Shown here: positions 17,077 through 25,685 of the stretch, piece by piece
How positions within the stretch are numbered: position 1 is the first letter of the stretch
How the letters are laid out: every line of letters begins with the position of its first letter
Notes under the pieces: model-generated
What the model saw: only the letters and a program-made list of their open reading frames with translations
The model's database searches: none
Told to the model about the DNA's origin: nothing
From: Tepidibacillus decaturensis
GTDB taxonomy: Bacteria > Bacillota > Bacilli > Tepidibacillales > Tepidibacillaceae
Direction: 5' to 3'
Assembly: GCF_001561915.1 (NCBI RefSeq)
Contig: NZ_LSKU01000001.1
Location: 772,812 to 812,717, forward strand
DNA length: 39,906 bases
Made by a program: the position numbers and the translations under genes

Positions 17077-17090
17077 AACTTTTTTAAGTT
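17077..17090 (+). promoter_or_regulatory. Candidate operator in the receptor leader
   Basis: AACTT-tttt-AAGTT is followed by a further AAGTT and, nine bases after the first, another AACTT. These repeated half-sites between the -10 box and the ribosome binding site are a plausible autoregulatory binding site. Confidence 0.35.
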
Positions 17091-17120
17091 AAGTTTCCCA
17101 ACTTCAAGGGGGTGGTATTT

Positions 17121-18371
17121 TTGAAGACAGGTGATAAAATAAGATACCATAGAATACAGAAAGGAATTACTCAAGAACAATTAGCTGACGGAATTATTTC
17201 TAAATCTTATTTAAGCAAGATCGAAAATAACACGGCTAAACCACATCGAGATGTCGTCAATCTTCTGTTTAAAAGACTAGAGATTCCCTCATTGGAAGAA
17301 GATACACAGAGGATTAAAGAAATAAATAGAAAACTGGATGAGTGGTATGAAGTAGTAAAAAGTAGAGATAAAGATAATGCTATCAAAATGGAAAAGTCTA
17401 TTAGTAATGACATAAGTAGAATTGAAGATACAACTGTATTCATCCGATTTCGATTATTTTCATTAAGACACCATCTATTATTATATAATTTCGATGAAAG
17501 CAAGAAGATCATTCAAGAATTCAAAGCATTAGAGAAACATCTTCCCGATAAACAAAAGTACTATTTCTATTACTTTTATGGACTTTATCAATATTTACAT
17601 AACAATTTTTCAGAATCATTAGATTATTACTCAAAAGCAGAAAAAATCGGCTATCAAATTCATATTGATGAACCCGAATTGACTTACTTAATATCCCTCG
17701 TTCACACTAGGCTAAATCATGTTACCTTAGCCATACATTATGCAAATACTGCTTTAGATCTATCCAATCAAAATATGGATTACCTACGCAGTGTCGAAAC
17801 CCAATCTATTTTAGCCATTAATTACATGCGTATTAAAGAGTATGATAAAGCAAAACATCATTTGGAAAAATCTTTAAAAATCACTGAAAAACACAATGAC
17901 CCATATCTGATAAGCAATATATACCACAATCTGGGGTATATGTACTCTAAGGTAGATCAACACGATTTAGCTATTGATTATTATCACAAGAGTTTAAATC
18001 TAAAAAAAGGATGTCATGAACGGATAACCAATACAATTTATTACTTGGCTGAAAGTTATTATGCCGTCAAGAATATTGAAGATGCAACAAGATGGATTAA
18101 AAAGGGACTTAAAATTACTGAAAAATATAACATTATCACTAATCAAATAAAATTATATCTTCTACAATTAGAATATAACATTGATCAAGAGCAATCGCGT
18201 AAATATATCGAAGAAATAGCGATCCGTTACCTTCAAGAAAAACAAAATTGGAAAGAATTAAGTGAAGCTGCAGAAAAATTATCTAATTATTATGCCAATC
18301 AACAATCCTATAAAAAGAGTCAAGATTATTGCTGTTTGGCTAATGATGCCAGAAAAAATATTCAAATGTGA
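17121..18371 (+). CDS. RNPP-type peptide receptor: HTH regulator with TPR domain (NprR-like)
   Basis: A protein of about 416 residues with an N-terminal Cro/C1-type helix-turn-helix (KIRYHRIQKGITQEQLADGI ... SYLSKIENN, residues 4-45) and a long array of tetratricopeptide repeats (roughly 90-410; clear units are YKYDKAK-like KEYDKAKHHLEKSLKITEKH and HDLAIDYYHKSLNLKKG). Length and layout match NprR/PlcR-type receptors that bind a re-imported signalling peptide in the TPR groove. The start is TTG, eight bases after AAGGGGG; an upstream in-frame GTG overlaps that site. The gene is followed after ten bases by a small exported-peptide gene, its probable cognate signal, and it faces away from the E1-peptidase operon, the likely target. 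Confidence 0.88.
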   Translation: MKTGDKIRYHRIQKGITQEQLADGIISKSYLSKIENNTAKPHRDVVNLLFKRLEIPSLEEDTQRIKEINRKLDEWYEVVKSRDKDNAIKMEKSISNDISRIEDTTVFIRFRLFSLRHHLLLYNFDESKKIIQEFKALEKHLPDKQKYYFYYFYGLYQYLHNNFSESLDYYSKAEKIGYQIHIDEPELTYLISLVHTRLNHVTLAIHYANTALDLSNQNMDYLRSVETQSILAINYMRIKEYDKAKHHLEKSLKITEKHNDPYLISNIYHNLGYMYSKVDQHDLAIDYYHKSLNLKKGCHERITNTIYYLAESYYAVKNIEDATRWIKKGLKITEKYNIITNQIKLYLLQLEYNIDQEQSRKYIEEIAIRYLQEKQNWKELSEAAEKLSNYYANQQSYKKSQDYCCLANDARKNIQM

Positions 18372-18381
18372 GGTGATAATA

Positions 18382-18498
18382 ATGAAGAAGCTGGTATTTT
18401 CTTTAATATTCAGCATCCTAGCTATAACTTCTCTGGTACAAGTCACTATTTTTGCTGAAGAGCCCCCTAAAGCTACAAGTGTTCAAATAGACAAATAA
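18382..18498 (+). CDS. Signal-peptide-bearing propeptide, probable cognate of the RNPP receptor
   Basis: A 38-residue ORF with MKK, a hydrophobic core (LVFSLIFSILAITSLVQV) and a likely signal-peptidase site after TIFA, leaving EEPPKATSVQIDK. It has a good ribosome binding site (GAGGTGATAATA before ATG) and starts ten bases after the receptor stop. NprX- and Phr-type signals are made this way: Sec export, trimming to a 5-8 residue C-terminal peptide and Opp import. The mature signal is probably within KATSVQIDK. A longer overlapping frame starting inside the receptor gene is not needed. Confidence 0.82.
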   Translation: MKKLVFSLIFSILAITSLVQVTIFAEEPPKATSVQIDK

Positions 18499-18511
18499 TT
18501 ACATACTAGAA

Positions 18512-19797
18512 GGGGGTGTCGCAAAACTACCTTAGGTAGTTAGCGGCGCTCTCTTTTTATGTTGAAAATAAAAAATCAGCCCATCTTTGGAGAAACTCCC
18601 TCCGTGGCATGGCTGATTTTAGACATGGATAAATAAGCCTTCAACTCAAGGCTTTTTTCGATAATATATTATGCTATTTTTAGATCATGAAGCGACTTTC
18701 CAACACGGTCTTTCTGAATTTTTGCATGAAGTTTATTCACGTTATAACCAAAGCATAAGAGAATAAACTCATTTTTGACGCTGTTTTTGCCACGTGTTAA
18801 GAATCGATTAAAATCGTAGTCGTTTTTTAGGACGCCGAAAGCTCCTTCTACCTGAATGGAACGATTGACTCTTAACAACGTCCCTTCCTCGGATGTAATA
18901 TTCTCATATAATACCTGACGTTTTTCAATAAACGTTTTAGATACTTGCATCTTTCTGTTCCCTTTTGCCTTTGTACATTTTGTACATTTCGTTTTGAATT
19001 GGCATCCACTACAATCTTCGCATTCATAAACGGTTAATTCGGATCGGTAACCTGTTGCTGATGTTCTATGGGTGATTCCAATGGGCTTAAGCTGTTTTCT
19101 ATTGTGACATGTATATTCATCTGTCTGTTCATTGTAAAACATATTTTCTCGTTTACTAATGTTATTTTTAAAACTTTTCTTTTTCCATTGTTCATAGGTT
19201 TGAGGCTTTATTTAATAAGTCTGCTCTTTTCCTTCCAGATAAAGATAATTTTCTTCGCTTTTATATCCAGAGTCTGCAATGATGTTCTGATACCACATTT
19301 TTAGATGGGATTCCATTTCGTCTAAAAAAGGAATAAGGGTTGTGGTATCATTTCGATCTTGAAATATCCCAACTCCTGTTACATACTCACTCTCTACCCA
19401 ATCTGAACGTTGTAAGCAGGTTTTAATTGAGCATTGCGCATATGGTCGTCTTTCATATGCATGAATGTCGCATCTGTATCTGTCTTGAAGTAGCTGTTTC
19501 TTCCTTCAAATAATTGGTTGTGGGTATTGTATCTCTCCTGACGTTCATAGTAAGTCTGCAATTCTTCTGTCAACTTCTGCAGTTTGGTCTTCCGTTTTCC
19601 AATTCCATGAACGAACTCGATTTGTTCTTGCTTTCGTTTTTCTTCTAAGTGGGTAAGTATGACTCTTAGATCATCTAATAAGGTTTCCTTGGTTACTTTA
19701 AAGTTGGTCTCATAGGCCAGATTCATTTCCTCGATAAAGGATTGAATATTCACATACATCTTGGCTTCATTTAAATAAAGAAACCATAGAATTTCTC
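18512..19797 (-). mobile_element. Degenerate IS1182-like insertion sequence
   Basis: The 3' end begins with GGGGGTGTCGCAAAAC, typical of IS1182/IS5-group termini, 14 bases after the signalling peptide gene. The minus-strand transposase reads from [16 protein letters not shown] through [20 protein letters not shown] and [11 protein letters not shown], then shifts one frame to [20 protein letters not shown] and ADSGYKSEENYLYLEGKEQT. A TAA stop interrupts, and it resumes at MFYNEQTDEYTCHNRKQLKP to the zinc-ribbon-like CEDCSGCQFKTKCTKC and RSIQVEGAFGVLKNDYDFNR. One frameshift, one nonsense codon and loss of the N-terminal part and the other end make it inactive. Confidence 0.85.
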
Positions 19798-19878
19798 GCT
19801 GGCGGAGGGAATATTTTAGAGGTGTATATAGAAGGAAAATGGGAACCTTTTAACAAATTGTATCCAAAAGACGAATAG
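19798..19878 (+). pseudogene. Orphan C-terminal gene tail beside the IS1182 remnant
   Basis: A short plus-strand frame reads [20 protein letters not shown] and YPKDE, stops with TAG and runs into a strong terminator 12 bases later. It looks like the last 25-27 codons of a gene whose body was removed when the IS1182-like element inserted or deleted. Product unknown. Confidence 0.5.
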
Positions 19879-19889
19879 GGAAATTTCAG

Positions 19890-19931
19890 AAAAAAGGAGC
19901 AATCTGTAAGGCTATAGATTACTCCTTTTTT
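19890..19931. terminator. Strong bidirectional terminator
   Basis: AAAAAAGGAG-c-AATCT and AGATT-a-CTCCTTTTTT form a 15-bp stem with one internal mismatch, T-runs on both strands. It serves the orphan gene tail on the plus strand and could stop selD transcription on the minus strand. Confidence 0.85.
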
Positions 19932-20016
19932 GATACTAACTACAATACAATCACCCACTACCTTTTACGTGAAGCTTTGTTACCATATGAACGTGGGTGC
20001 TTCCTGATGATGATAT

Positions 20017-21078
20017 TTATACCACATGAATTTTTCCAGGGTGTTTATCCGTAACTTCTCCGATTATCTGTGCATCTTTCACACCAAGGCCGTGCATTTT
20101 TTGAAGCAAGTCTTCTGCAGCCTTTCCTTCTAAAGCAACAAGTAATCCGCCAGAAGTAACGGCATCGGCAAGTAAGAGTTGATCATATTGGTCTATGTGA
20201 TCCTCAAATATAACATGTTGGGAAACCCATTTCAGGTTATCCCTGCTACCTGCTGGAACGTGTTTATTGATTGCCAGCTCTTTGGTACCATCAAGAATTT
20301 CAACTTTTGCTGAATCGATCACAAGCCCCACGTTTGTGTTCTGTACCATTTCAAGAGAATGACCTAATAATCCAAATCCTGTCACATCTGTTACAGCAGA
20401 AACAGGATAGCCTTTCATTGCTTCAGCAGCATATTTGTTTAAAAAGGCCATCACTTCAGTCACTCGCTCGATCCGTTTTTGATCAAGGACGCCATCTTTT
20501 ATTGCCTTTGTTTGGATACCAACACCAATTGGTTTGGTTAGGATTAATTTGTCCCCAGGTTTTGCTTCATGATTTGTCCATATCTCATTTGGGTGAGCTG
20601 TACCTGTTACCGATAAACCAATGAGCGGTTCAACATTATCTGTAGAATGGCCGCCGATTAAAATAGCACCAGCTTCTTTAATCTTATCTGCACTTCCTTT
20701 AAGAATTTCTGCTAACATTTCAGGTCCTAGCTTGTGAATAGGATAACCAACAATGTTCATTACTGTCAATGGTATCCCACCCATTGCATAGACATCACTT
20801 AATGCGTTGGCAGCGGCAATTTGCCCGTACATATATGGATCATCAACAATCGGTGTGAAAAAATCCACCGTTTGGATTAAAGCTAAATCATCGGAAAGTT
20901 TGTAAACACCAGCATCATCAGGGGTTTCTAAGCCAATTAATACATTTTCATTAAATTCTTGCTTTGGTAAATAACGCAAAACTTGCGCTAGGTCCTCAGG
21001 ACCAATTTTGCAACCTCATCCAGATTTATTAGTGGTTTGTGTTAAACGAATTTTTTCGTTCATATTCAGCAAATCCAT
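20017..21078 (-). CDS. selD: Selenide, water dikinase; itself a selenoprotein (UGA at codon 21)
   Basis: SelD makes selenophosphate from selenide and ATP, the selenium donor for SelA. The standard ORF would start only at MRYLPKQEF, but the same frame continues upstream through one TGA (21018-21016) to ATG at 21078, which has a perfect site (AAAGGAGGGG). The readthrough product begins MDLLNMNEKIRLTQTTNKSG, then Sec, then GCKIGPEDLAQVLRYLPKQ. The Sec falls where E. coli SelD has the catalytic Cys17 in GAGCGCK. Downstream are the usual DDAGVYKL, TVDFFTPIVDDPY, ALSDVYAMGG, VGGH-like ILIGGHS and TDVTGFGLLGH motifs. Full length 353 residues. It is divergent from thiI. Confidence 0.95.
20976..21018 (-). 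promoter_or_regulatory. Candidate bacterial SECIS element in selD
   Basis: Directly after the UGA the transcript can fold: an outer stem GCAAAA/TTTTGC and an apical hairpin GGTCC-TGA-GGACC whose tip lies about 20 bases from the UGA, the distance expected for SelB-dependent recoding. Pairing is read by eye; the exact loop nucleotides differ from the E. coli fdhF model. Confidence 0.6.
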
Positions 21079-21245
21079 TATTGAAACCCCTCCTTTTGCA
21101 AAAACTATATATTATTATAATAAATTTTTGGAAGAAAATCCTGTTTTATTTGAAAATAAGTTTTCTTTTGGAGTTTTATCTACTACTAATCTTTGGTATA
21201 TTTTAATAGGCAACAACATTAGTATGGAAAAGAAGGGTGTTTTCA

Positions 21246-22472
21246 ATGCATTATGACTATATTCTAGTTCGTTATGGAGAAATTGCTTTAAAAGGGAAGA
21301 ATCGTTATCGATTTGAAGATAGATTGGTACAAAATATCCGAAATGTACTTAAAGATTTACCCCAGGCAAAAGTAACTAAAACGTTTGGTCGTATCTATGT
21401 AGAACTAAATGGTTCACCTTATGAAATCGTAATTGAACGTCTAAAAAAAGTGTTTGGACTTATTTCATTTAGCCCTGTAAAAAAAACTGGGTTGGAATTA
21501 GAACAGATTAAAACCACAGCTTTAGAAGTGATAGAACAACTAAAACCGATTCCAAAAACGTTTAAAGTGGAAACGAAAAGACCATACAAATTATTTCCAC
21601 TCAATTCTCCTGAAGTTACGAATGAAGTAGGGGGACATCTCTTAAGAAATATTCAAGGATTAAAGGTGGATGTTCACCATCCTGATACAACTGTTATGGT
21701 TGAAATTAGAGAAGAAGGTGTTTTTATCTACTCAGAAGTCATTAAGGGAATTGGTGGGATGCCAGCTGGAACTAGTGGGAAAGGGATTGCTTTACTTTCA
21801 GGTGGAATCGATAGTCCTGTTTCTTCTTGGTATGCGATGAAAAGAGGATTATTGGTTGAAGGCATTCATTTTCATACATATCCTTTAACTACTGAAGAGT
21901 CGATTCAAAAGGTGATTGATTTAGCGCAAGCCCTTTCATATTTTTCAGGGCAATTTAAAGTTCATATGGTTCCTTTTTTGGAAATTCAAAAGGAAATCAA
22001 AACATATGCTCCAGAAAGTCATAATATCACCATGATGCGTAGGTTTTTCTTCCGTATAGCGGAAAGACTTGCAGAAAGAAGAGGGGCTTTATCTCTTATT
22101 ACAGGTGAAAGCTTAGGACAAGTGGCAAGTCAAACATTAGAAAGTATGTATGCGATCAATCAAGTTGTACATACCCCTATTATTAGGCCGCTAATTACGA
22201 TGGACAAATTGGATATTATTGAAGTTGCTCAAAAAATAGGAACATATGAAGCTTCGATACGGCCTTTTGAGGATTGTTGCTCTTTATTTGTTCCAAGAAA
22301 TCCTGCTACCAAGCCATCCATAAAAATAGCAGAGAAGGCAGAAAGTTATATGGATATCGACCAACTGGTAGAGGATGCTCTTGCTAATACTCGTGTTATA
22401 ACGGTCACACCCCATTCAAAGATCAAAGCAAAAGATCTTCTTTTTACGGATATTAAAGTTTTTACTAAGTAA
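21246..22472 (+). CDS. thiI: tRNA 4-thiouridine synthase ThiI
   Basis: A 408-residue ATP-dependent enzyme that thiolates uridine-8 of tRNA and supports thiazole synthesis in thiamine formation. Order: N-terminal ferredoxin-like region (RYGEIALKGKNRYRFEDRL), THUMP domain, then PP-loop domain with the nucleotide motif LLSGGIDSPV, GESLGQVASQT and the catalytic-region RPFEDCCSLFVPRNPATKP. The C-terminal rhodanese domain of the E. coli enzyme is absent, as in Bacillus. Start is ATG at 21246 behind AGAAGGGTG; an in-frame GTG nine bases earlier lies in the ribosome binding site. No nifZ-type desulfurase partner is adjacent. Confidence 0.94.
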   Translation: MHYDYILVRYGEIALKGKNRYRFEDRLVQNIRNVLKDLPQAKVTKTFGRIYVELNGSPYEIVIERLKKVFGLISFSPVKKTGLELEQIKTTALEVIEQLKPIPKTFKVETKRPYKLFPLNSPEVTNEVGGHLLRNIQGLKVDVHHPDTTVMVEIREEGVFIYSEVIKGIGGMPAGTSGKGIALLSGGIDSPVSSWYAMKRGLLVEGIHFHTYPLTTEESIQKVIDLAQALSYFSGQFKVHMVPFLEIQKEIKTYAPESHNITMMRRFFFRIAERLAERRGALSLITGESLGQVASQTLESMYAINQVVHTPIIRPLITMDKLDIIEVAQKIGTYEASIRPFEDCCSLFVPRNPATKPSIKIAEKAESYMDIDQLVEDALANTRVITVTPHSKIKAKDLLFTDIKVFTK

Positions 22473-22588
22473 ACGAATCGGATTTAATCTTAGAAAAGCA
22501 TAACTTGTCAGTTATTCCGAAAGGATTTTGAAGATATAACGAATAAAATAATCAAGTGGTAATGAATAAAGTGAATCGAAGAAAGATC

Positions 22589-22622
22589 AAAAAAACAGTA
22601 TCGATTTTGATACTGTTTTTTT
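22589..22622. terminator. Strong terminator downstream of thiI
   Basis: AAAAAACAGTATC-gatttt-GATACTGTTTTTTT: a stem of 13-14 bp with T-run, about 115 bases after the thiI stop. Confidence 0.9.
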
Positions 22623-22689
22623 GTATGGGTTATACAGAATTTGGGAACTATAAATATGCTGAAAATCTTTCTAGAAAGGGGAAAATAAT

Positions 22690-23277
22690 GTGAATGCTGG
22701 ATTATTACAAGCATGGAGAGCGTTTGATTTTATATACCAGCATATGACAAGATTAGAGTATGTGGATAAGGAAAACGGAAATATTTTCCGAGTTGTTTTT
22801 TGTAAATATCATGGCCCAGATTTAGTAACAAGGGATGGAACACATATTTCTAAAGGCGACCCTATTGTCAAATTACATATCCATAATTGGGGGTTAGCAA
22901 ATCGTTTACAGGGTATCAACAATGAGGCAAGGCTTGGTTTAATCACATTTAGAATCGTAAAAGATTCTTTACCCACCCTTGCAACTTATATTGAACATCA
23001 TCCAAAGGGGAATGCTGTTAAAGCAGTGATAGGCACAACTTTTTTACATCGAGGTGTAAATCGACTTGGTTTTGATGTACACCCAGTTCCAGATTTATTA
23101 AGATTCCGTATTAAAAATCAATATTTAAAATTGATTTTATTTCTAATCCACCCAAACGGGATCAAACGATTAAAAAGGAAACCAGAAGAGCTTGTACTTA
23201 AAAGGGTATACATATCCAAAAACCATTTACTTAATCAATATGGAACAGCTTCACAGCAAATGGAGGAGCTAATGTGA
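22690..23277 (+). CDS. ykoP: YkoP-like protein
   Basis: A 195-residue soluble basic protein similar in length and character to B. subtilis YkoP. Recognisable stretches are WRAFDFIYQHMTRLEYVDKE, GDPIVKLHIHNWGLANRLQG and GTTFLHRGVNRLGFDVHPVP. Function is not known. GTG start behind AAAGGGGAAAATAAT. It overlaps the next gene by four bases and is followed by the same partners as in B. subtilis (ykoN-like glycosyltransferase, ykoQ-like phosphoesterase), a set linked there to the forespore; that regulation is not visible here. Confidence 0.75.
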   Translation: MNAGLLQAWRAFDFIYQHMTRLEYVDKENGNIFRVVFCKYHGPDLVTRDGTHISKGDPIVKLHIHNWGLANRLQGINNEARLGLITFRIVKDSLPTLATYIEHHPKGNAVKAVIGTTFLHRGVNRLGFDVHPVPDLLRFRIKNQYLKLILFLIHPNGIKRLKRKPEELVLKRVYISKNHLLNQYGTASQQMEELM

Positions 23278-24422
23278 AAGTTTTAATTGTTACAGAAGTC
23301 ATCGCTGGCAGAGGACACTATAAGGCGGCAGAGTCCATTGCTAAGTCAATAAAAGATCAATATCCAACCCATGAGGTAAAAATCGTAAATATTTTATCCA
23401 TTGTAAGTAAACGCATTGAAAGAATAGTACAAGCCATCTATTTAAGCATGATTACAAAAAGGCCCCAATTATGGGGTTGGATATATAAAAAAGAAACACG
23501 TTTGTCATTCCTATTCAAAGAATTACTAGCTGATCTAATAAGATGGAAATTAGAGAAGTTTATTTTAGATGAAGTCCCACAAGTGGTTATTGCAACTCAT
23601 GCTAGTGGCCTTGGTGCATTATCCAAAATAAAAGAAAAGCATCATTTTCTATTAGGAGCGGTTTTTACAGATTATCATCTTAATAGCTTTTGGATTCATT
23701 CAAATATTGATTATTATTGTGTCGGTCATGAAAGTTTAAAAGAAAAACTAATCACTAACTATCAGATTGATCCGGAAAAAATATATGTTACTGGTATCCC
23801 GATAGACCCGATTTTTGCTAAATCCCATCAGCGTCAACAAGTAAATAAAAGGAACAGTGAAAAAGGAGAGAAAGATTCTTTTCGGATACTCGTTATGGGG
23901 GGAGGATTAGGGTTTGGGGGAATAAAGGAGATTATTGGTGCACTAAACCAAATAAAAGAAATACCGATATCTGTTACAATTATTACTGGAACAAACCAGC
24001 ATTTATTTGATGATATCACTAAAATGAAAAGCACCTTAAATTATCAAATCCAGTTGCTGCAATATACTGAAGAAGTTTATCTGATCATGAAGAACAACGA
24101 TGTACTAATTACCAAACCTGGAGGGATGACGGTATCTGAAGCGTTAACTGTACCCATTCCTATACTCATCTATAAACCGATTCCTGGACAAGAAGAACAC
24201 AACGCTAATTTCCTTGTTAAAAATCATTCAGCCATTCGAATCAACCATATTGAATATATTCCCTATTGGATTAAATACCTTTACCATCATCCCAATCTGT
24301 TAACAAAACTTAAAAATCATCAAGCTCATATTGCCAAACCATCTTCTGCTTTGTTCATCTCCTCCTTATTTTTAAAAAATGAAGTACGTGATGAAAACAT
24401 GCAAAAAATGATACAAAAATAG
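23274..24422 (+). CDS. YkoN/UgtP-like glycosyltransferase
   Basis: A 382-residue GT-B fold glycosyltransferase of the MurG/UgtP (GT28) type. The N-terminal acceptor domain (MGDG-synthase-like) contains TEVIAGRGHYKAAESIAKSI and IATHASGLGALSKIKEKH; the C-terminal domain has RILVMGGGLGFGGIKEIIGA and the nucleotide-sugar motif TKPGGMTVSEALTVPIPILI, with PIPGQEEHNANFLV after it. It probably transfers a sugar from UDP-sugar to a lipid or envelope acceptor at the inner membrane face. GTG start inside the end of the ykoP-like gene (ATGTGA overlap), so translation is coupled. In B. subtilis the homologous locus also pairs these genes. Confidence 0.82.
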   Translation: MKVLIVTEVIAGRGHYKAAESIAKSIKDQYPTHEVKIVNILSIVSKRIERIVQAIYLSMITKRPQLWGWIYKKETRLSFLFKELLADLIRWKLEKFILDEVPQVVIATHASGLGALSKIKEKHHFLLGAVFTDYHLNSFWIHSNIDYYCVGHESLKEKLITNYQIDPEKIYVTGIPIDPIFAKSHQRQQVNKRNSEKGEKDSFRILVMGGGLGFGGIKEIIGALNQIKEIPISVTIITGTNQHLFDDITKMKSTLNYQIQLLQYTEEVYLIMKNNDVLITKPGGMTVSEALTVPIPILIYKPIPGQEEHNANFLVKNHSAIRINHIEYIPYWIKYLYHHPNLLTKLKNHQAHIAKPSSALFISSLFLKNEVRDENMQKMIQK

Positions 24423-24455
24423 GCTGTTCACTTTTACAGTAAACAGCCTATTTCT
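24417..24455. terminator. Shared bidirectional terminator
   Basis: AAATAGGCTGTT and AACAGCCTATTT form a 12-bp perfect stem with an inner ACT/AGT pairing. It stands between the convergent glycosyltransferase and phosphoesterase genes. Confidence 0.85.
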
Positions 24456-24491
24456 TAAAGCTTCAAAGGAAAAACGCCACGTTTGTGGTTT

Positions 24492-25292
24492 TTAAGAAGA
24501 TAAAGTATGAAGAGTAATTTCTGGTTTGGATCGTAAACGAATATTTATCCCTGTTTGTCCTAAACCCTCGCTAATATAGAATGCTCGTTCTTGATGAAAA
24601 TGAAGTCCTTTAATTATATTTTGGCGGGCAAGTTTACCCATCTTTACTAAGTGGTAGGGTTTTGGCCAATGAATTTGGCCACCATGAAAATGTCCTGATA
24701 ATAAATAATCAAAAGAGTAATCAGCCATGTGTAACACAACGTTTGGATCATGAGTTAATACTAGATTGATTCCACTTTTTATCCCGTCAAACGATCTTTT
24801 TAAATCACTTCGTTTTGTACTAAAGTCATCAATACCAATGATATTGATGGTTTGGTTGCCAATTTGGATGGTCCTATTTTCATTTCTTAAAACAACTGCT
24901 CCCGTTTTTTCAATCGCTTCTTGAAAAATATTTATTTTTTCTCGTAACAAATAATCGTGATTTCCAAAGACCACATAAATCCCGTATTTTGGTTTTAGAT
25001 GATGTAATACCTTTAGATAGTCTAAAAATTTATCGATATTTTTGATTCTTTCTAGATAATCACCTGTCAGCGCAATGATATCAATTTTTTGACCCTTTAA
25101 TTGCTGAGATAATTGCTCTGGTGTAATAGAGATATTTTCCATATGAAGATCGGAAAGATGCAAGATATGAAGCGGTTTTAAATCTTTATGATTTATATTT
25201 AAATGAACTTCTCTAAATTCGGGATGATAGGTATTTTTGTGTGCATGGTAATAGAGTAAAATCAAAGTTGCAATCAGAATAAACCATATCAT
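24492..25292 (-). CDS. Membrane-anchored metallophosphoesterase (YkoQ-like)
   Basis: A calcineurin-type phosphoesterase of 266 residues with one N-terminal membrane anchor (MIWFILIATLILLYYH). All five metal-binding blocks are present: LSDLH, LTGDYL, VFGNHDY, LTHDPNV and SGHFHGGQ, so it should be active on phosphodiesters or phospholipid-linked substrates outside or at the membrane. The frame is open further up to a TTG, but the ATG at 25292 is six bases after AAAGGTG and gives a clean signal anchor. It converges on the ykoP/ykoN-like pair, matching the B. subtilis yko cluster content. Confidence 0.88.
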   Translation of the reverse strand: MIWFILIATLILLYYHAHKNTYHPEFREVHLNINHKDLKPLHILHLSDLHMENISITPEQLSQQLKGQKIDIIALTGDYLERIKNIDKFLDYLKVLHHLKPKYGIYVVFGNHDYLLREKINIFQEAIEKTGAVVLRNENRTIQIGNQTINIIGIDDFSTKRSDLKRSFDGIKSGINLVLTHDPNVVLHMADYSFDYLLSGHFHGGQIHWPKPYHLVKMGKLARQNIIKGLHFHQERAFYISEGLGQTGINIRLRSKPEITLHTLSS

Positions 25293-25451
25293 TTTTGTCA
25301 CCTTTTCTATCAATTGAGATACAATATCAATATTAAAGGCAATATGGATGAATGTATATGCTTAAATATTGGAAAACAAATGAGAAAAACAAAAAAACAT
25401 GCAGCTAGAAAGCGTACATGTCATGATTTCAAATTGTAAATTTTTTTAAAT

Positions 25452-25526
25452 TGGCTGGGCTGGCAGGATTTGAACCTACGAATGACGGAGTCAAAGTCCG
25501 TTGCCTTACCGCTTGGCTACAGCCCA
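25452..25526 (-). tRNA. tRNA-Gln (UUG anticodon)
   Basis: On the minus strand the 7-bp acceptor TGGGCTG/CAGCCCA, D-arm with AGCCAAGCGGTAAGG, anticodon stem ACGGA/TCCGT around CTTTGAC with anticodon TTG, and GGTTCGAATCC T-loop are all present, with the CCA end encoded. It is a standard-length elongator tRNA. Confidence 0.97.
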
Positions 25527-25685
25527 TCAACTTGACAATCATTATGTTTTGCAGAACGTCGAAAAAATATTCAAGATTTTAAAGATTAAACTTTTACTGT
25601 AGATAACTTGTTGTTTTTCTAATAGAATAGTCGATATCTTATTTTTTTGGATTCTGGGAAACATAGGAATATGGAGGTGCACGTT

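Noticed and set aside
18262-18498. Longer 78-codon version of the signalling-peptide ORF
   Set aside because: It overlaps the receptor gene in another frame and has no ribosome binding site; the ATG at 18382 does, and directly starts a signal peptide.
25452-25526. Possible tRNA-Sec near the sel genes
   Set aside because: The anticodon is UUG and the length is normal (75 nt with CCA), so it is tRNA-Gln; no long-variable-arm tRNA was seen.
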